Part shown: positions 9,260 to 19,451 of the stretch, piece after piece
Position numbering within the stretch: position 1 is the stretch's first letter
How the letters are laid out: each line of letters starts with the position of its first letter
Assembly: GCF_916618915.1 (NCBI RefSeq)
Contig: NZ_CAKAKE010000001.1
Span: 930,001 to 994,000, forward strand
Length of the DNA stretch: 64,000 nt
Direction: 5' to 3'
Source of the DNA: Stenotrophomonas sp. Marseille-Q4652
GTDB taxonomy: Bacteria > Pseudomonadota > Gammaproteobacteria > Xanthomonadales > Xanthomonadaceae
Position numbers and translations under genes: made by a program
The notes under the pieces: generated by a model
What the model saw: the letters and a program-made list of their open reading frames with translations, nothing else
Database searches by the model: none
What the model was told of the DNA's origin: nothing

Positions 9260-10473
9260 ACGCCATGAGCCGTTCCAATCGTCACTCCCTAGCCATCGGC
9301 CTGACGTCCGTACTCGTTCTTGCAACTGGTTGCGCCCCGGCGTGGGCGCAGGAGACGGACCACGCCGCACACCATCCGGCAGCCAAGCCGGCTGCGTCAC
9401 CATCGTCGCCAAGGCCCGCGGATTCGCACGCCGGCCATCTACCGACTTCACCGGACAAGAGTTCCGACGATCACGGGACGATGAACCACGGGAACATGCG
9501 GCACGGAGCTGCGAATCCTGCCGACAGCGAACACACCGGGATGGACCACTCCACGATGGACCACTCCACGATGGATCACTCCACGATGGATCACTCCACG
9601 ATGGATCACTCCACGATGGATCACTCCGGGATGGATCACTCCGGGATGGATCACTCCGGGATGGATCACTCCGGCATGGATCACTCGGGCATGGATCACG
9701 CTTCCATGGGCCATCAACCTGGTGTCAGCGAGGACCTGCCGCCGACGGCCGAGCCGCGCGAGCCAATCCCGGTTGTCACGCCGACAGATCGGGCTGCGGC
9801 GTTCCCGGACCTCGACGAGCACCTGATGCATGGTGAATCGATCAATTCCTACTGGGCGCTTGACCGGCTAGAGGCGTGGGACGCGGACGAGGACGGCACC
9901 GGCATGGCCTGGGAAGCACAAGGCTGGGTGGGTTCCGACTTGAACCGGCTCTGGCTGCGCAGCGAGGGCGAGCGTGCAGGTGGATCCACCGAGTCGGCGG
10001 ATGTGGAAGTGCTGTACGGCCGAGCGATCGCCCGATGGTGGGACGCAGTCGCCGGTGTCCGCCATGACTTCGCCTTCGGCGGCGGGCCGTCGCGCACCTA
10101 TGCCGCGCTCGGTGTGATCGGTCTTGCGCCGTACAAATTCGAAGTCTCCGCGACGGCCTACCTAGGCGAGTCCGGTCAGCTCGGGGTAGGTGCGGAAGCC
10201 GAATACGAAATGCTGTTCACCAACCGGCTGATCGGCCAGTGGCTGGTCGAAGGCGAGGCCTGGAGCAAGGACGATCCGGCGGTGGGAATCGGCAGTGGGC
10301 TGAGCAAGGTCGAAGCCGGTTTCCGCTTGCGCTACGAGTTCCATCGACAGTTCGCGCCCTATGTCGGCGTGGTCTGGGAGCGTGCTTACGGCGGAACCGC
10401 AGACCTCCGTCGCGCAGCATCAGGCGATGTTGACGACACCCGGATTGTGGCGGGCGTCCGCATCTGGTTCTGA
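9256..10473 (+). CDS. copB: CopB outer-membrane copper resistance protein with expanded MDHS repeats
   Basis: 405 residues starting at ATG 9256, overlapping the copA stop by four bases. A signal peptide (SLAIGLTSVLVLATGC) is followed by a low-complexity His/Met region with 11 tandem pentapeptides (MDHS-T/G, 9541-9705). The C-terminal ~230 residues form the CopB domain: LDRLEAWDADEDGTG, WVGSDLNRLWLRSEGER, AVAGVRHDFAFGGGPSR, ending RIVAGVRIWF, an aromatic-terminated beta-barrel pattern. By family knowledge CopB sits in the outer membrane and works with CopA to bind or export copper. The repeat copies are nearly identical in DNA, which indicates recent length change. Confidence 0.93.
   Translation: MNAMSRSNRHSLAIGLTSVLVLATGCAPAWAQETDHAAHHPAAKPAASPSSPRPADSHAGHLPTSPDKSSDDHGTMNHGNMRHGAANPADSEHTGMDHSTMDHSTMDHSTMDHSTMDHSTMDHSGMDHSGMDHSGMDHSGMDHSGMDHASMGHQPGVSEDLPPTAEPREPIPVVTPTDRAAAFPDLDEHLMHGESINSYWALDRLEAWDADEDGTGMAWEAQGWVGSDLNRLWLRSEGERAGGSTESADVEVLYGRAIARWWDAVAGVRHDFAFGGGPSRTYAALGVIGLAPYKFEVSATAYLGESGQLGVGAEAEYEMLFTNRLIGQWLVEGEAWSKDDPAVGIGSGLSKVEAGFRLRYEFHRQFAPYVGVVWERAYGGTADLRRAASGDVDDTRIVAGVRIWF
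9541..9705 (+). repeat. 11 x 15-bp in-frame tandem repeat in copB
   Basis: Eleven consecutive 15-bp units of the form ATGGAYCACTCCRSG run without interruption. Units 1-5 end in ACG (Thr) and units 6-9 in GGG or GGC (Gly); units 10-11 are more diverged. The block pattern (a run of one variant, then a run of another) suggests expansion by slippage. Each unit adds one Met and one His, potential copper ligands. Confidence 0.95.
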
Positions 10474-10557
10474 CAGGAACTGGCATTGAGCCAGCGTACG
10501 CAAGGCTGGCTGAAGTTTCTTCAGCGACACACACACCACTGATTTCGGAGTTCACGC

Positions 10558-11067
10558 ATGAACGTAACACCCGTCGCCCTCGCCCTCGCACTGGCATTTG
10601 CCGTTGTGTCGCCCGCTATGGCGCAGACAACCCAGGCGCATGCACATCACCCCGCCACTGCGGCAGCGGCGAACGTGGATGTTCCTGCCGCCGCCACGGC
10701 CGCCGTCGCCGTGGTAGAGCGGTTCAACACCGCACTGTCCAGCGAAGACCTGGCAACGGTCGGATCCCTGCTCGCTCCTGACGTCCTCATCCTCGAGTCC
10801 GGTGGTGCCGAGCACAGCCGCGAGGAATATCTGGGCCACCACGCCATCAGCGACGCGGCGTTCCTCAAGGACGCCCATCGCCAACTCCTGCGCCAGCGCG
10901 CACGAACCGCTGGTGAGTTCGCATGGGTGGGAACCGAAAGCGAGCTGCACGCCCAGAAGGACGGCAAGCCCCTGACCGTTCTGAGCACCGAGACAATGGT
11001 GCTGAAGCAGACCGCCGACGGCTGGCGGATCGTCCACATCCACTGGTCCTCGCGGACCAAGCGCTGA
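10558..11067 (+). CDS. secreted SnoaL-like (DUF4440/NTF2-fold) protein
   Basis: 169 residues with a clear signal peptide (ALALALAFAVVSPAMAQ) and a His-containing linker AHAHHP. The rest follows the NTF2-like pattern: VVERFNTALSSEDLATVGSLL, DVLILESGGAEHSREEY, a central barrel, and STETMVLKQTADGWRIVHIHW at the end, typical of DUF4440/SnoaL. The biochemical role is unknown. Its place between copB and the DUF411 gene, on the same strand with short gaps, suggests a periplasmic accessory in copper resistance; that is inference from context only. Confidence 0.75.
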   Translation: MNVTPVALALALAFAVVSPAMAQTTQAHAHHPATAAAANVDVPAAATAAVAVVERFNTALSSEDLATVGSLLAPDVLILESGGAEHSREEYLGHHAISDAAFLKDAHRQLLRQRARTAGEFAWVGTESELHAQKDGKPLTVLSTETMVLKQTADGWRIVHIHWSSRTKR

Positions 11068-11080
11068 GCGCAGAACCGAC

Positions 11081-11605
11081 ATGAATGCTTACGGATTGAA
11101 CCGACTGACGTGGGTGGTTTTCGCGGTCGCCGGCCTGGGTGCTTGCACGCAGGCCAGTACGCCTGCGCAATCCACCACCGCGCAGACAGCACAGGTCGTC
11201 CCGGGAACACCCGCCGTGACTCCAGCAGCCCTGCCACGCATGACCGTCCATAAAACCCCGACCTGCGGATGTTGCGGTGCCTGGATCGAGCACATGAAGA
11301 AAGCGGGCTTCGCGCTGGACGTGCACGACATGGATGACCTGGGCCCAGTGAAGGAGCGACTGGGTGTGCCCTACGCAAAGGGGTCCTGCCACACCACCGA
11401 GATCGCCGGATACGTGATCGAAGGCCATGTTCCAGCCGCCGACATCAAGCGCCTCCTTGAGGAAAGGCCGGACGCACGGGGCCTGGTCCTGCCCGGAATG
11501 CCGCTCGGGTCGCCGGGCATGGAAGTCCCGGATGGGCGCCAGCAGCCCTACACGGTCGAACTGGTCCATCACGACGGAACCACCGAACCATTCGCGCAGC
11601 ACTGA
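11081..11605 (+). CDS. DUF411 periplasmic metal-binding protein
   Basis: 174 residues with an N-terminal hydrophobic segment and a Cys in AVAGLGAC that could be lipidated. The DUF411 core is easy to see: MTVHKTPTCGCCGAWIEHMK, VPYAKGSCHTTEIAGYVIEGHVPA and GLVLPGMPLGSPGME. The CGCC motif and the conserved GSCHT cysteine are the likely copper ligands. DUF411 genes are frequent neighbours of cop and cus operons; binding of Cu(I) is a family-based expectation. It begins 13 bp after the DUF4440 stop, consistent with one transcript. Confidence 0.85.
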   Translation: MNAYGLNRLTWVVFAVAGLGACTQASTPAQSTTAQTAQVVPGTPAVTPAALPRMTVHKTPTCGCCGAWIEHMKKAGFALDVHDMDDLGPVKERLGVPYAKGSCHTTEIAGYVIEGHVPAADIKRLLEERPDARGLVLPGMPLGSPGMEVPDGRQQPYTVELVHHDGTTEPFAQH

Positions 11606-11675
11606 GCCATCGGCGAATCAGGGGGCGGTGTAGCGGGCGCGCCGATTCTCGTCCGCGATGAAGCAGGAGATCCAC

Positions 11676-12026
11676 ATGACTCACCATTCCGAAGACCACC
11701 GGTCCCAGGCCATGAACACGTGCATCGACAACTGCACGCAATGCCATGCGATCTGCCTGGAGACCATCAACTATTGCCTGACCAAGGGAGGTGCACACGC
11801 AGCACCGGAACACATCGCCCTGCTGGCGACGTGTGCCGATATCTGTGCCACCAGCGCTGACGCGATGCTGCGCGGTACGAGCGTTCATAACGTCATTTGC
11901 GGTGCCTGCGCGGAGATCTGCCGCCAGTGCGCGGATGCATGCGATGCCATGAACGACCCCGAGATGACGCGTTGCGCTGAAGCGTGTCGTCGATGCGCGG
12001 AAAGCTGCAGCGCCATGGCAGCTTGA
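11676..12026 (+). CDS. Cys-rich four-helix-bundle copper-binding protein (Csp-like)
   Basis: 116 residues from ATG 11676; this start has a good AGGAG box, whereas the in-frame ATG at 11658 does not. Sixteen cysteines sit in helical spacing: CIDNCTQCHAIC, TCADIC, CGACAEICRQCADAC and CAEACRRCAESC. This matches the copper storage (Csp) family, four-helix bundles whose core thiols bind many Cu(I) ions. No signal peptide is visible, so it is probably the cytosolic type (Csp3-like). It buffers excess Cu(I) in this model. It lies between DUF411 and copC. Confidence 0.88.
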   Translation: MTHHSEDHRSQAMNTCIDNCTQCHAICLETINYCLTKGGAHAAPEHIALLATCADICATSADAMLRGTSVHNVICGACAEICRQCADACDAMNDPEMTRCAEACRRCAESCSAMAA

Positions 12027-12035
12027 TGCATCGAG

Positions 12036-12060
12036 GGTCCCGCCTGCGATGGCGGGATCC
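12036..12060 (+). terminator. GC-rich hairpin after the Csp-like gene
   Basis: GGTCCCGCC and GGCGGGATCC flank a six-base loop nine bases after the stop codon. There is no T-run, so it may act as an mRNA stabiliser or a weak terminator rather than a classical one. Confidence 0.35.
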
Positions 12061-12128
12061 TCACCTCCGATTTCACAAGGCTCGGCGCCCACCAACGGGG
12101 CTTTGCATCAGTTCACAAAGAGGTCCAT

Positions 12129-12512
12129 ATGAAGTCTTCAAGCGTTCTTCGCTCTTTCGCGCTCGTACTCGCAATCGCGGCAGGGCAGTTTTCGCTGCAG
12201 GTCGCGCGCGCCCACGCGGCGTTACAGCAGTCCACACCGGCAGCAAATGCGGTCGTGGCCTCCCCAAGCCAGATCGATCTCGTGTTCAACGAGACGCTGA
12301 TTCCGCGCGCGTCGCGTCTCAACCTGCTCATGAAGCACGGCAGTTCCACTATGCCGATCGAGAACGTCACGACCGAGATCGTCAACAACGGCAAGACCCT
12401 GCGTGCCAAGTTGCCTCGTCCGTTGGCTCCAGGTCTCTACACGGTGGAATACCGCGCTGTTGGAGGTGACAACCACCCCATGCCGGGCAGCTTCAGCTTC
12501 ACGGTGCGTTGA
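12129..12512 (+). CDS. copC: CopC periplasmic copper-binding protein
   Basis: 127 residues. The signal peptide ends in VARAHAALQQSTPA, which leaves the N-terminal His of the Cu(II) site at the start of the mature chain. The Greek-key CopC domain shows ANAVVASPSQIDLVFNE, KTLRAKLPRPLAPGLYTVEY and AVGGDNHPMPGSFSFTV, with the conserved His in the GDNHP turn. It carries copper in the periplasm and partners with CopD, whose gene starts 10 bp downstream. The Met-rich Cu(I) loop of Pseudomonas CopC is not evident, so this is probably a Cu(II)-only type. Confidence 0.93.
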   Translation: MKSSSVLRSFALVLAIAAGQFSLQVARAHAALQQSTPAANAVVASPSQIDLVFNETLIPRASRLNLLMKHGSSTMPIENVTTEIVNNGKTLRAKLPRPLAPGLYTVEYRAVGGDNHPMPGSFSFTVR

Positions 12513-12522
12513 GGAGTCGAGG

Positions 12523-13452
12523 ATGTTCGACCTGTCGGCCTACGCACTGAGATTCCTGGAATACATGGTTCTCATGGTTCTTTTCGGGGTTCCGCTGTTC
12601 GGCTGGTATGGTTTGCGGCGACCGGCACTCGCCGACGCCCTGGCCGGATGGCCCTTCATGGGCATTCTGTTGGTGAGTGCCGCCGTCGGGCTCGTGCTCA
12701 CCGGGGCCGATGTCGTATTCAAGACCGCCGGCATCATGGGAATGCCGATTGCCGACGTTGATCGCGAATCGCTCGGCTGGTATCTGTTTGATACGTCCGC
12801 AGGCCGCGCAGCCATGGCGAGAGGCGCGCTGCTGATCGCCATGGTGTTTGTACTCGGATGGCATCGTCGTCGCGGGAAGGTGGAGGCCGCCTTCCCGTTC
12901 GCGGCGACGCTGGCGGGCGGCGCCCTCGCCTCGCTGGCATGGAACGGCCACGCCGCCGCTGGCGAGGGCGTGGCAGGCGCGGTCCGGCTCTTTGCGGGCC
13001 TCGTCCATCTTCTCGCTGCAGGCGGCTGGATCGCAGCGGTCCTGATGTTCCTGGGAATGCTCCTGCGCGGCAAGGGCGCTGCGGGCAACGGGCGTCTGCG
13101 ATCAACGCATGACTTCCTGCGTGGATTCTCGACGCTTGGAACGATTTTCGTTGCTGCGCTCATTGTGTCCGGCATCGCGCATTACGGTGATCTCACCGCG
13201 TGGTCATTGTCGACGCTGGTCCAGAGCACCTACGGAAACCTGTTGCTGTTCAAACTTGCCCTGTTCGGCGGAATGCTGGGCCTGGGAGCAATGCACCGAT
13301 GGACGCTGGTGCCGCGCCTTGAACGGGCGCTGGCCGGCGGAGATCCCTCGCAGGAGGTGCGAGCCTTGCGGCAGAGCGTTGCGGCCGAGGCTGCGCTGGC
13401 GATCCTGATCCTCATTGTCGTTTCAGTGCTCGGGACGCTCAGCCCCGCTTGA
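12523..13452 (+). CDS. copD: CopD inner-membrane copper protein
   Basis: 309 residues from ATG 12523; the frame is open upstream inside copC, but the GAGGA box precedes this ATG. About eight hydrophobic helices are apparent, with the CopD features SLAWNGHAAAGEGVAGAVRL, LVHLLAAGGWIAAVLMFLGM and SGIAHYGDLTAWSLSTLVQS. The conserved His/Trp positions in these helices are those expected for metal passage. Paired with CopC, it imports or handles copper at the inner membrane. No defect seen; the next gene lies 177 bp downstream. Confidence 0.92.
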   Translation: MFDLSAYALRFLEYMVLMVLFGVPLFGWYGLRRPALADALAGWPFMGILLVSAAVGLVLTGADVVFKTAGIMGMPIADVDRESLGWYLFDTSAGRAAMARGALLIAMVFVLGWHRRRGKVEAAFPFAATLAGGALASLAWNGHAAAGEGVAGAVRLFAGLVHLLAAGGWIAAVLMFLGMLLRGKGAAGNGRLRSTHDFLRGFSTLGTIFVAALIVSGIAHYGDLTAWSLSTLVQSTYGNLLLFKLALFGGMLGLGAMHRWTLVPRLERALAGGDPSQEVRALRQSVAAEAALAILILIVVSVLGTLSPA

Positions 13453-13628
13453 CCATACCTTTCAACGACACACACGCTGGCAGGCCTAACTGGTGCCGCC
13501 TGTACGTCTCCGACGCACCCGAGAACCAGGTGCGACCGCACACGTTGCCGTAACTGTCGCGGTGCAACGCTTTCCAGCATGGTTGACGTCGGGTGGGACA
13601 CTGTTCCGGAAACACTAGGAGAAGCAAC

Positions 13629-14120
13629 ATGGCACACGCTGTTCAAGGGACAGATCACAAGCACGCCGAGGGCAGCGGGCGTCCCTATCTGCTGTTCTGG
13701 ATCAACATGGTGCTCGGTCTCGCGGTGATGTACATCGTCATGTTTTCGATGATCGATGGTGTCCGCGACTTCCGGAACAACCTGAACATGTTCTACATGG
13801 CACTGACCATGTGGGCTCCGATGGGGATCTTCATGCTCGCCACAATGCCTGGCATGTTCCCCAAGAAGGGCCTGAACATGGCGCTTTACGCAATCTTCGC
13901 CGCAGTGACGCTCGGCTCGTTCGGCGCCACGCGCGCGCAGGTGCTTGTAGATGACCGTCAGTTCATCGACTCGATGATCCCCCATCACTCAGGTGCGATC
14001 CTCATGTGCCGGGAAGCCAGACTGCGTGACGCCGAACTGCTCGCGCTGTGTGACGACATCACCAAAGCGCAGCGCTCCGAGATCGACCAGATGGAGAGCA
14101 TCAGATCCCGTCTCGACTAG
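13629..14120 (+). CDS. membrane-anchored DUF305 protein
   Basis: 163 residues from ATG 13629, with AGGAGAAG eight bases upstream. The first ~110 residues contain three hydrophobic helices (YLLFWINMVLGLAVMYIVM, NMFYMALTMWAPMGIFMLAT, and one near ALYAIFAAVTLGSF). The C-terminus carries the DUF305 signature FIDSMIPHHSGAILMCREA followed by a helix ending QMESIRSRL. DUF305 belongs to the ferritin-like fold group, and members with this TM arrangement are common in copper islands; the function is not established. A spacer without a promoter consensus I can name precedes it. Confidence 0.8.
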   Translation: MAHAVQGTDHKHAEGSGRPYLLFWINMVLGLAVMYIVMFSMIDGVRDFRNNLNMFYMALTMWAPMGIFMLATMPGMFPKKGLNMALYAIFAAVTLGSFGATRAQVLVDDRQFIDSMIPHHSGAILMCREARLRDAELLALCDDITKAQRSEIDQMESIRSRLD

Positions 14121-14494
14121 GCCGAGGATCTGCCTCCATCTGCTGCCCGGTGTCCGAGAAAAATGCCGCCCGGCCTCGCTCCAGAACTCGCCAAACTCCG
14201 GCGCCGAGACCGGCAGCCGCATGATGGCACTCGACAATGTGCCGCCGGCGCTGTCCAACTTCGAAACGCGCGGTCCATGACGTTGATCACCGGAGCCGGT
14301 TTCGGTCGACCGATCGTCTTACAGACAGCGGTCCAGAGGCCAGCGAGCTGATTCAACAGCCGCAATCGCCATCCGCACGATGGCAGTGCATGAGCTGGCT
14401 GCGCGGTAGCGACCTGGCGAGCTGCCGGGCCTTGACCTTGCCATCGTGGGAATCTTTAAGCTGGGCTTCCCGCGCATATTCCAGGGATAGTTCC
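14121..14494. other. non-coding leader upstream of the Cu(I) ATPase
   Basis: No convincing gene. Short frames here lack homology signals and the ATPase frame merely happens to be open. The 3' part carries the MerR-type promoter listed separately. Confidence 0.6.
14432..14462 (+). promoter_or_regulatory. CueR-type promoter of the Cu(I) P-type ATPase gene
   Basis: A -35 box TTGACC (14432-14437), a 19-bp spacer, and a -10 box TAAGCT (14457-14462). The spacer carries an imperfect dyad ACCTTGCC-ATCG-TGGGAATC, resembling the CueR operator. Over-long spacers are the hallmark of promoters twisted open by MerR-family activators. cueR lies downstream at 17177. Confidence 0.7.
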
Positions 14495-17068
<2,574 letters not shown>

Positions 17069-17176
17069 TCCCAAGACACGGTGCCGCCTGACTGAACACC
17101 AAGACAGGATCGATGTGGCGGACGCCGGCCTAGCGTGTCGAACCAAGCATCCTTGGGTGACCAGGAAAAGAGAATG

Positions 17177-17656
17177 ATGAATATCGGTGAAGCAGCCAAG
17201 TTTTCAGGCGTGTCGGCGAAGATGATCCGCTACTACGAACAGATCGGCTTGATCCCCAAAGCTGCGCGCTCTGAGGCCGGCTACCGACACTACAGCACGC
17301 CTGACGCTTATAGCCTTCGCTTTATCCGTCGCGCACGAGACCTTGGCTTCTCTGTCGAACAGATCGCAGAACTGCTGGTCTTGTGGCGCGACCGTGACCG
17401 CGCAAGCGCCGACGTCAAGGCGATGGCGCTTTCCCATGCCGCCGGACTGAAGACGAGAATCGCCGAGCTGCAGGCGATGGTGCAAACGCTCGAGCATCTG
17501 GCCGACCACTGCCACGGGGATGACCGACCGGAATGCCCGATCCTTGCGGATCTGGCCGAGCCAACAGCGGCGGAGTCGCGTTCGCAGGGTCCACATAGGA
17601 CGCCTCGGTTTGGGGCCGACACGCCCGCCTCCTCGCGTAACCGCGGCGTCAGATGA
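17177..17656 (+). CDS. cueR: CueR-type copper-responsive MerR regulator
   Basis: 159 residues from ATG 17177 (an ATG three bases earlier is equally possible). N-terminal MerR helix-turn-helix: MNIGEAAKFSGVSAKMIRYY and EAGYRHYSTPDAYSLRFI. A dimerisation helix follows, then a metal loop CHGDDRPECPIL whose two Cys match CueR C112 and C120 spacing for linear Cu(I) binding. It should sense cytosolic copper and activate the 19-bp-spacer promoters before the ATPase and copZ genes. It follows the ATPase on the same strand after about 100 bp. The tail beyond the metal loop is longer than usual. Confidence 0.92.
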   Translation: MNIGEAAKFSGVSAKMIRYYEQIGLIPKAARSEAGYRHYSTPDAYSLRFIRRARDLGFSVEQIAELLVLWRDRDRASADVKAMALSHAAGLKTRIAELQAMVQTLEHLADHCHGDDRPECPILADLAEPTAAESRSQGPHRTPRFGADTPASSRNRGVR

Positions 17657-17747
17657 CTCATTCGTGGTCGGACGTGCATTCGCAAGAGTTCTCGGCGCCG
17701 TTGTCGGCCAGCCGTGAGCAGCTTGCAAACATTCTGCTGATAGCCGA

Positions 17748-17778
17748 TTGACCTTGCCACGCTGTCAAACCCCATATT
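17748..17778 (+). promoter_or_regulatory. CueR-type promoter of copZ
   Basis: TTGACC (17748-17753), 19-bp spacer, CATATT (17773-17778). The first twelve bases TTGACCTTGCCA are identical to the ATPase promoter at 14432. The right half of the operator is less symmetric, so regulation by CueR is likely but weaker evidence than for the ATPase. Confidence 0.55.
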
Positions 17779-17810
17779 GATCCGACACCACAGTCGATCA
17801 GGAGATCAAG

Positions 17811-18011
17811 ATGCTTCGTTTCCACATTCCAAACATGACATGCGGCGGCTGCGCCAAGTCCGTCAAGAAGGCACTGCTCAGTGTGGACCCCCAAGCCCGC
17901 ATCGAAACCGACCCACCGACGCGTCAGGTGAGGGTCGATAGCGACATGGACGGGGGCGCGTTCCTCTCAGCGCTCAGTGAGGCTGGGTACCCGGACGAGC
18001 GATCAGCCTGA
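17811..18011 (+). CDS. copZ: CopZ-like heavy-metal-associated (HMA) copper chaperone
   Basis: 66 residues: one ferredoxin-like HMA domain with the metal loop NMTCGGCAKSVKKAL near the N-terminus and a closing FLSALSEAGYPDERS. CxxC chaperones of this size pass Cu(I) to the HMA domains of CopA ATPases by thiol exchange. The start is the first ATG after a good AGGAGAT box. It lies about 150 bp after cueR and has its own MerR-type promoter. Confidence 0.92.
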   Translation: MLRFHIPNMTCGGCAKSVKKALLSVDPQARIETDPPTRQVRVDSDMDGGAFLSALSEAGYPDERSA

Positions 18012-18252
18012 AGCTGGTTCCGGCCGCCGCCGACGCGCTCTACTCGCGCTCGGGGATCCCGCTGAGCCCGATGGTTGCGGCGCTCGCCATGAGACTGAGC
18101 TAGGTGTCGGTTGTGGCCCGCGCGCTTCGCCTGGCCGGGTCGGTTCCGGTTTCGGCGACACCGAAAGCGGCCTACCGGTCCAGTCACCCGATCTGCCCGG
18201 GGGATTGATCTGGATCAGTTGCATCTGACCGAGCAAAAGGTAACCTCAAGCC

Positions 18253-18672
18253 ATGATCCGCCGTCGTCACCGTAGCTGGTTGCAGCGCGCCGCCCTCCTC
18301 GCGATGGCGGCGCTGCTCTGGTCCCAGTTCGCGCTGGCCGGTCATGGCGGTTGCCTGGATCTCCCGGGAGCGACCACCGCAGACGCGGCTGACGCTTACG
18401 CCCAACACGACCCCAACCACGGCTGTGACGCCGATCTTCCCTCAGCGGACACGGCGCTGTGTGCCGCACATTGCAGCGAAGGGGGCATTTCGGCTGACAG
18501 CAGTCGCATCCCCCCGGTGCCACCGCTTATTGTCGGTGCGTGGCTCTCCTGGTTCGCGGTCGCTCAGACCGCAGACGCCGGTCCCGGGGTTTCGTCTGCA
18601 TGGGTGGATGCACCACCCAGGCCCGCCTGGCACCGCCCCACCGCCCATCCAGCGGCTCTCCTGCTGATCTGA
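18253..18672 (+). CDS. hypothetical small secreted protein of the copper island
   Basis: 139 residues. The N-terminus has an Arg-rich start and a hydrophobic segment (RAALLAMAALLWSQFALAG), so it is exported or anchored. The next part has HDPNHGCDAD and TALCAAHCSEG, Cys/His pairs that could bind metal. A second hydrophobic stretch (PLIVGAWLSWFAVAQT) follows, then a Pro/His-rich tail. I do not recognise the family; the layout is like other small Cys/His-containing proteins encoded beside cop genes. An involvement in metal binding is only a guess from composition and place. Confidence 0.55.
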   Translation: MIRRRHRSWLQRAALLAMAALLWSQFALAGHGGCLDLPGATTADAADAYAQHDPNHGCDADLPSADTALCAAHCSEGGISADSSRIPPVPPLIVGAWLSWFAVAQTADAGPGVSSAWVDAPPRPAWHRPTAHPAALLLI

Positions 18673-18689
18673 TGCCCGAACGCTGACTG

Positions 18690-19016
18690 CTCCGCACGCC
18701 TCTGTGCGGCGCAGTGCTGTGCGTTCTTGCCGTGCGCGTCACGGCATGTGTTCAGGGCGTGTATGCACGCATGCGTCACCCGCAGTACGTCGCCTTCGTA
18801 CTCGTACTGACTGGTTTCCTCCTGCAGTGGCCCACGCTGCTCACGCTCGCCAGCTATCCGGTGCTGGTGTGGGCCTATGCCCGCCTCGCGCGTCGTGAGG
18901 AGAGAGATTGCCTGAGCCGCTTCGGCGAGGACTACGTGAGCTACATGCAGGAGGTGCCGGCCTTCATACCGCGACGCCGGCGCGGTCCTGTCCGATCGGC
19001 GGGGGAAGTCCGATGA
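18690..19016 (+). pseudogene. isoprenylcysteine/phospholipid methyltransferase family, N-truncated remnant
   Basis: The frame ending at 19016 encodes GVYARMRHPQYVAFVLVLTG, then LQWPTLLTLASYPVLVWAYA and RLARREERDCLSRFGEDYVS, ending near VPAFIPRRRRG. This is the SAM-binding C-terminal half of the membrane methyltransferase family (ICMT/PEMT-like), where RHPQY and the EE-FG-Y pattern are diagnostic. The usual N-terminal helices are missing, replaced by unrelated sequence before about 18740. The fragment is probably not functional. The IS3 element begins about 70 bp downstream. Confidence 0.7.
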
Positions 19017-19152
19017 AGGCCGACCGTCGTGTTCCATCCGTTTGTGCTCTCGCAGTCTCGCTGTTTCGCCTCACATCCATTCAAGGAGTTGGACCGCCCA
19101 GCCTTTTGTAGACACCCGCAGGCCATAATTCATGGCTACAGCAGAGGTGTTC

Positions 19153-19434
19153 ATGAGCAGCAAGCGATACACGGATGAGTTCAGGGCGGAGGCGGTGAAG
19201 CAGGTGCTCGAGCGGGGCTTTACGGTGGCGGATGTGGCCGCGCGGATCGGGATCCCCAAGCACACGCTGTACGACTGGGTGCAGAAGGCGAAGAAGGCCG
19301 GGAAGGCAGCCGCAGGCTCTGCGTTGGTGGGGACCGACTCGGCGGAGATACGCCGCCTCAAGGCCGAGCTCCGGCGCGTGACCGAGGAGCGCGACATTCT
19401 AAAAAAAGCCGCCGCGTACTTTGCCAAGGGGTAA
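19153..19434 (+). CDS. IS3 transposase OrfA
   Basis: 93 residues from ATG 19153. Helix-turn-helix of the IS3 OrfA type: RYTDEFRAEAVKQVLERGFT then VAARIGIPKHTLYDWVQKAK, followed by a leucine-zipper-like helix ending EERDILKKAAAYFAKG. The run AAAAAAAG at 19401-19408, near the end, is the classical site for -1 frameshifting that makes the OrfAB transposase. OrfA alone usually acts as a DNA-binding regulator of transposition. Confidence 0.93.
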   Translation: MSSKRYTDEFRAEAVKQVLERGFTVADVAARIGIPKHTLYDWVQKAKKAGKAAAGSALVGTDSAEIRRLKAELRRVTEERDILKKAAAYFAKG

Positions 19435-19451
19435 GGGCGAAGTACGCGTTC

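Noticed and set aside
9541..9705. Tandem repeat as a possible CRISPR array
   Set aside because: Units are contiguous 15-mers without spacers and encode MDHS in frame.
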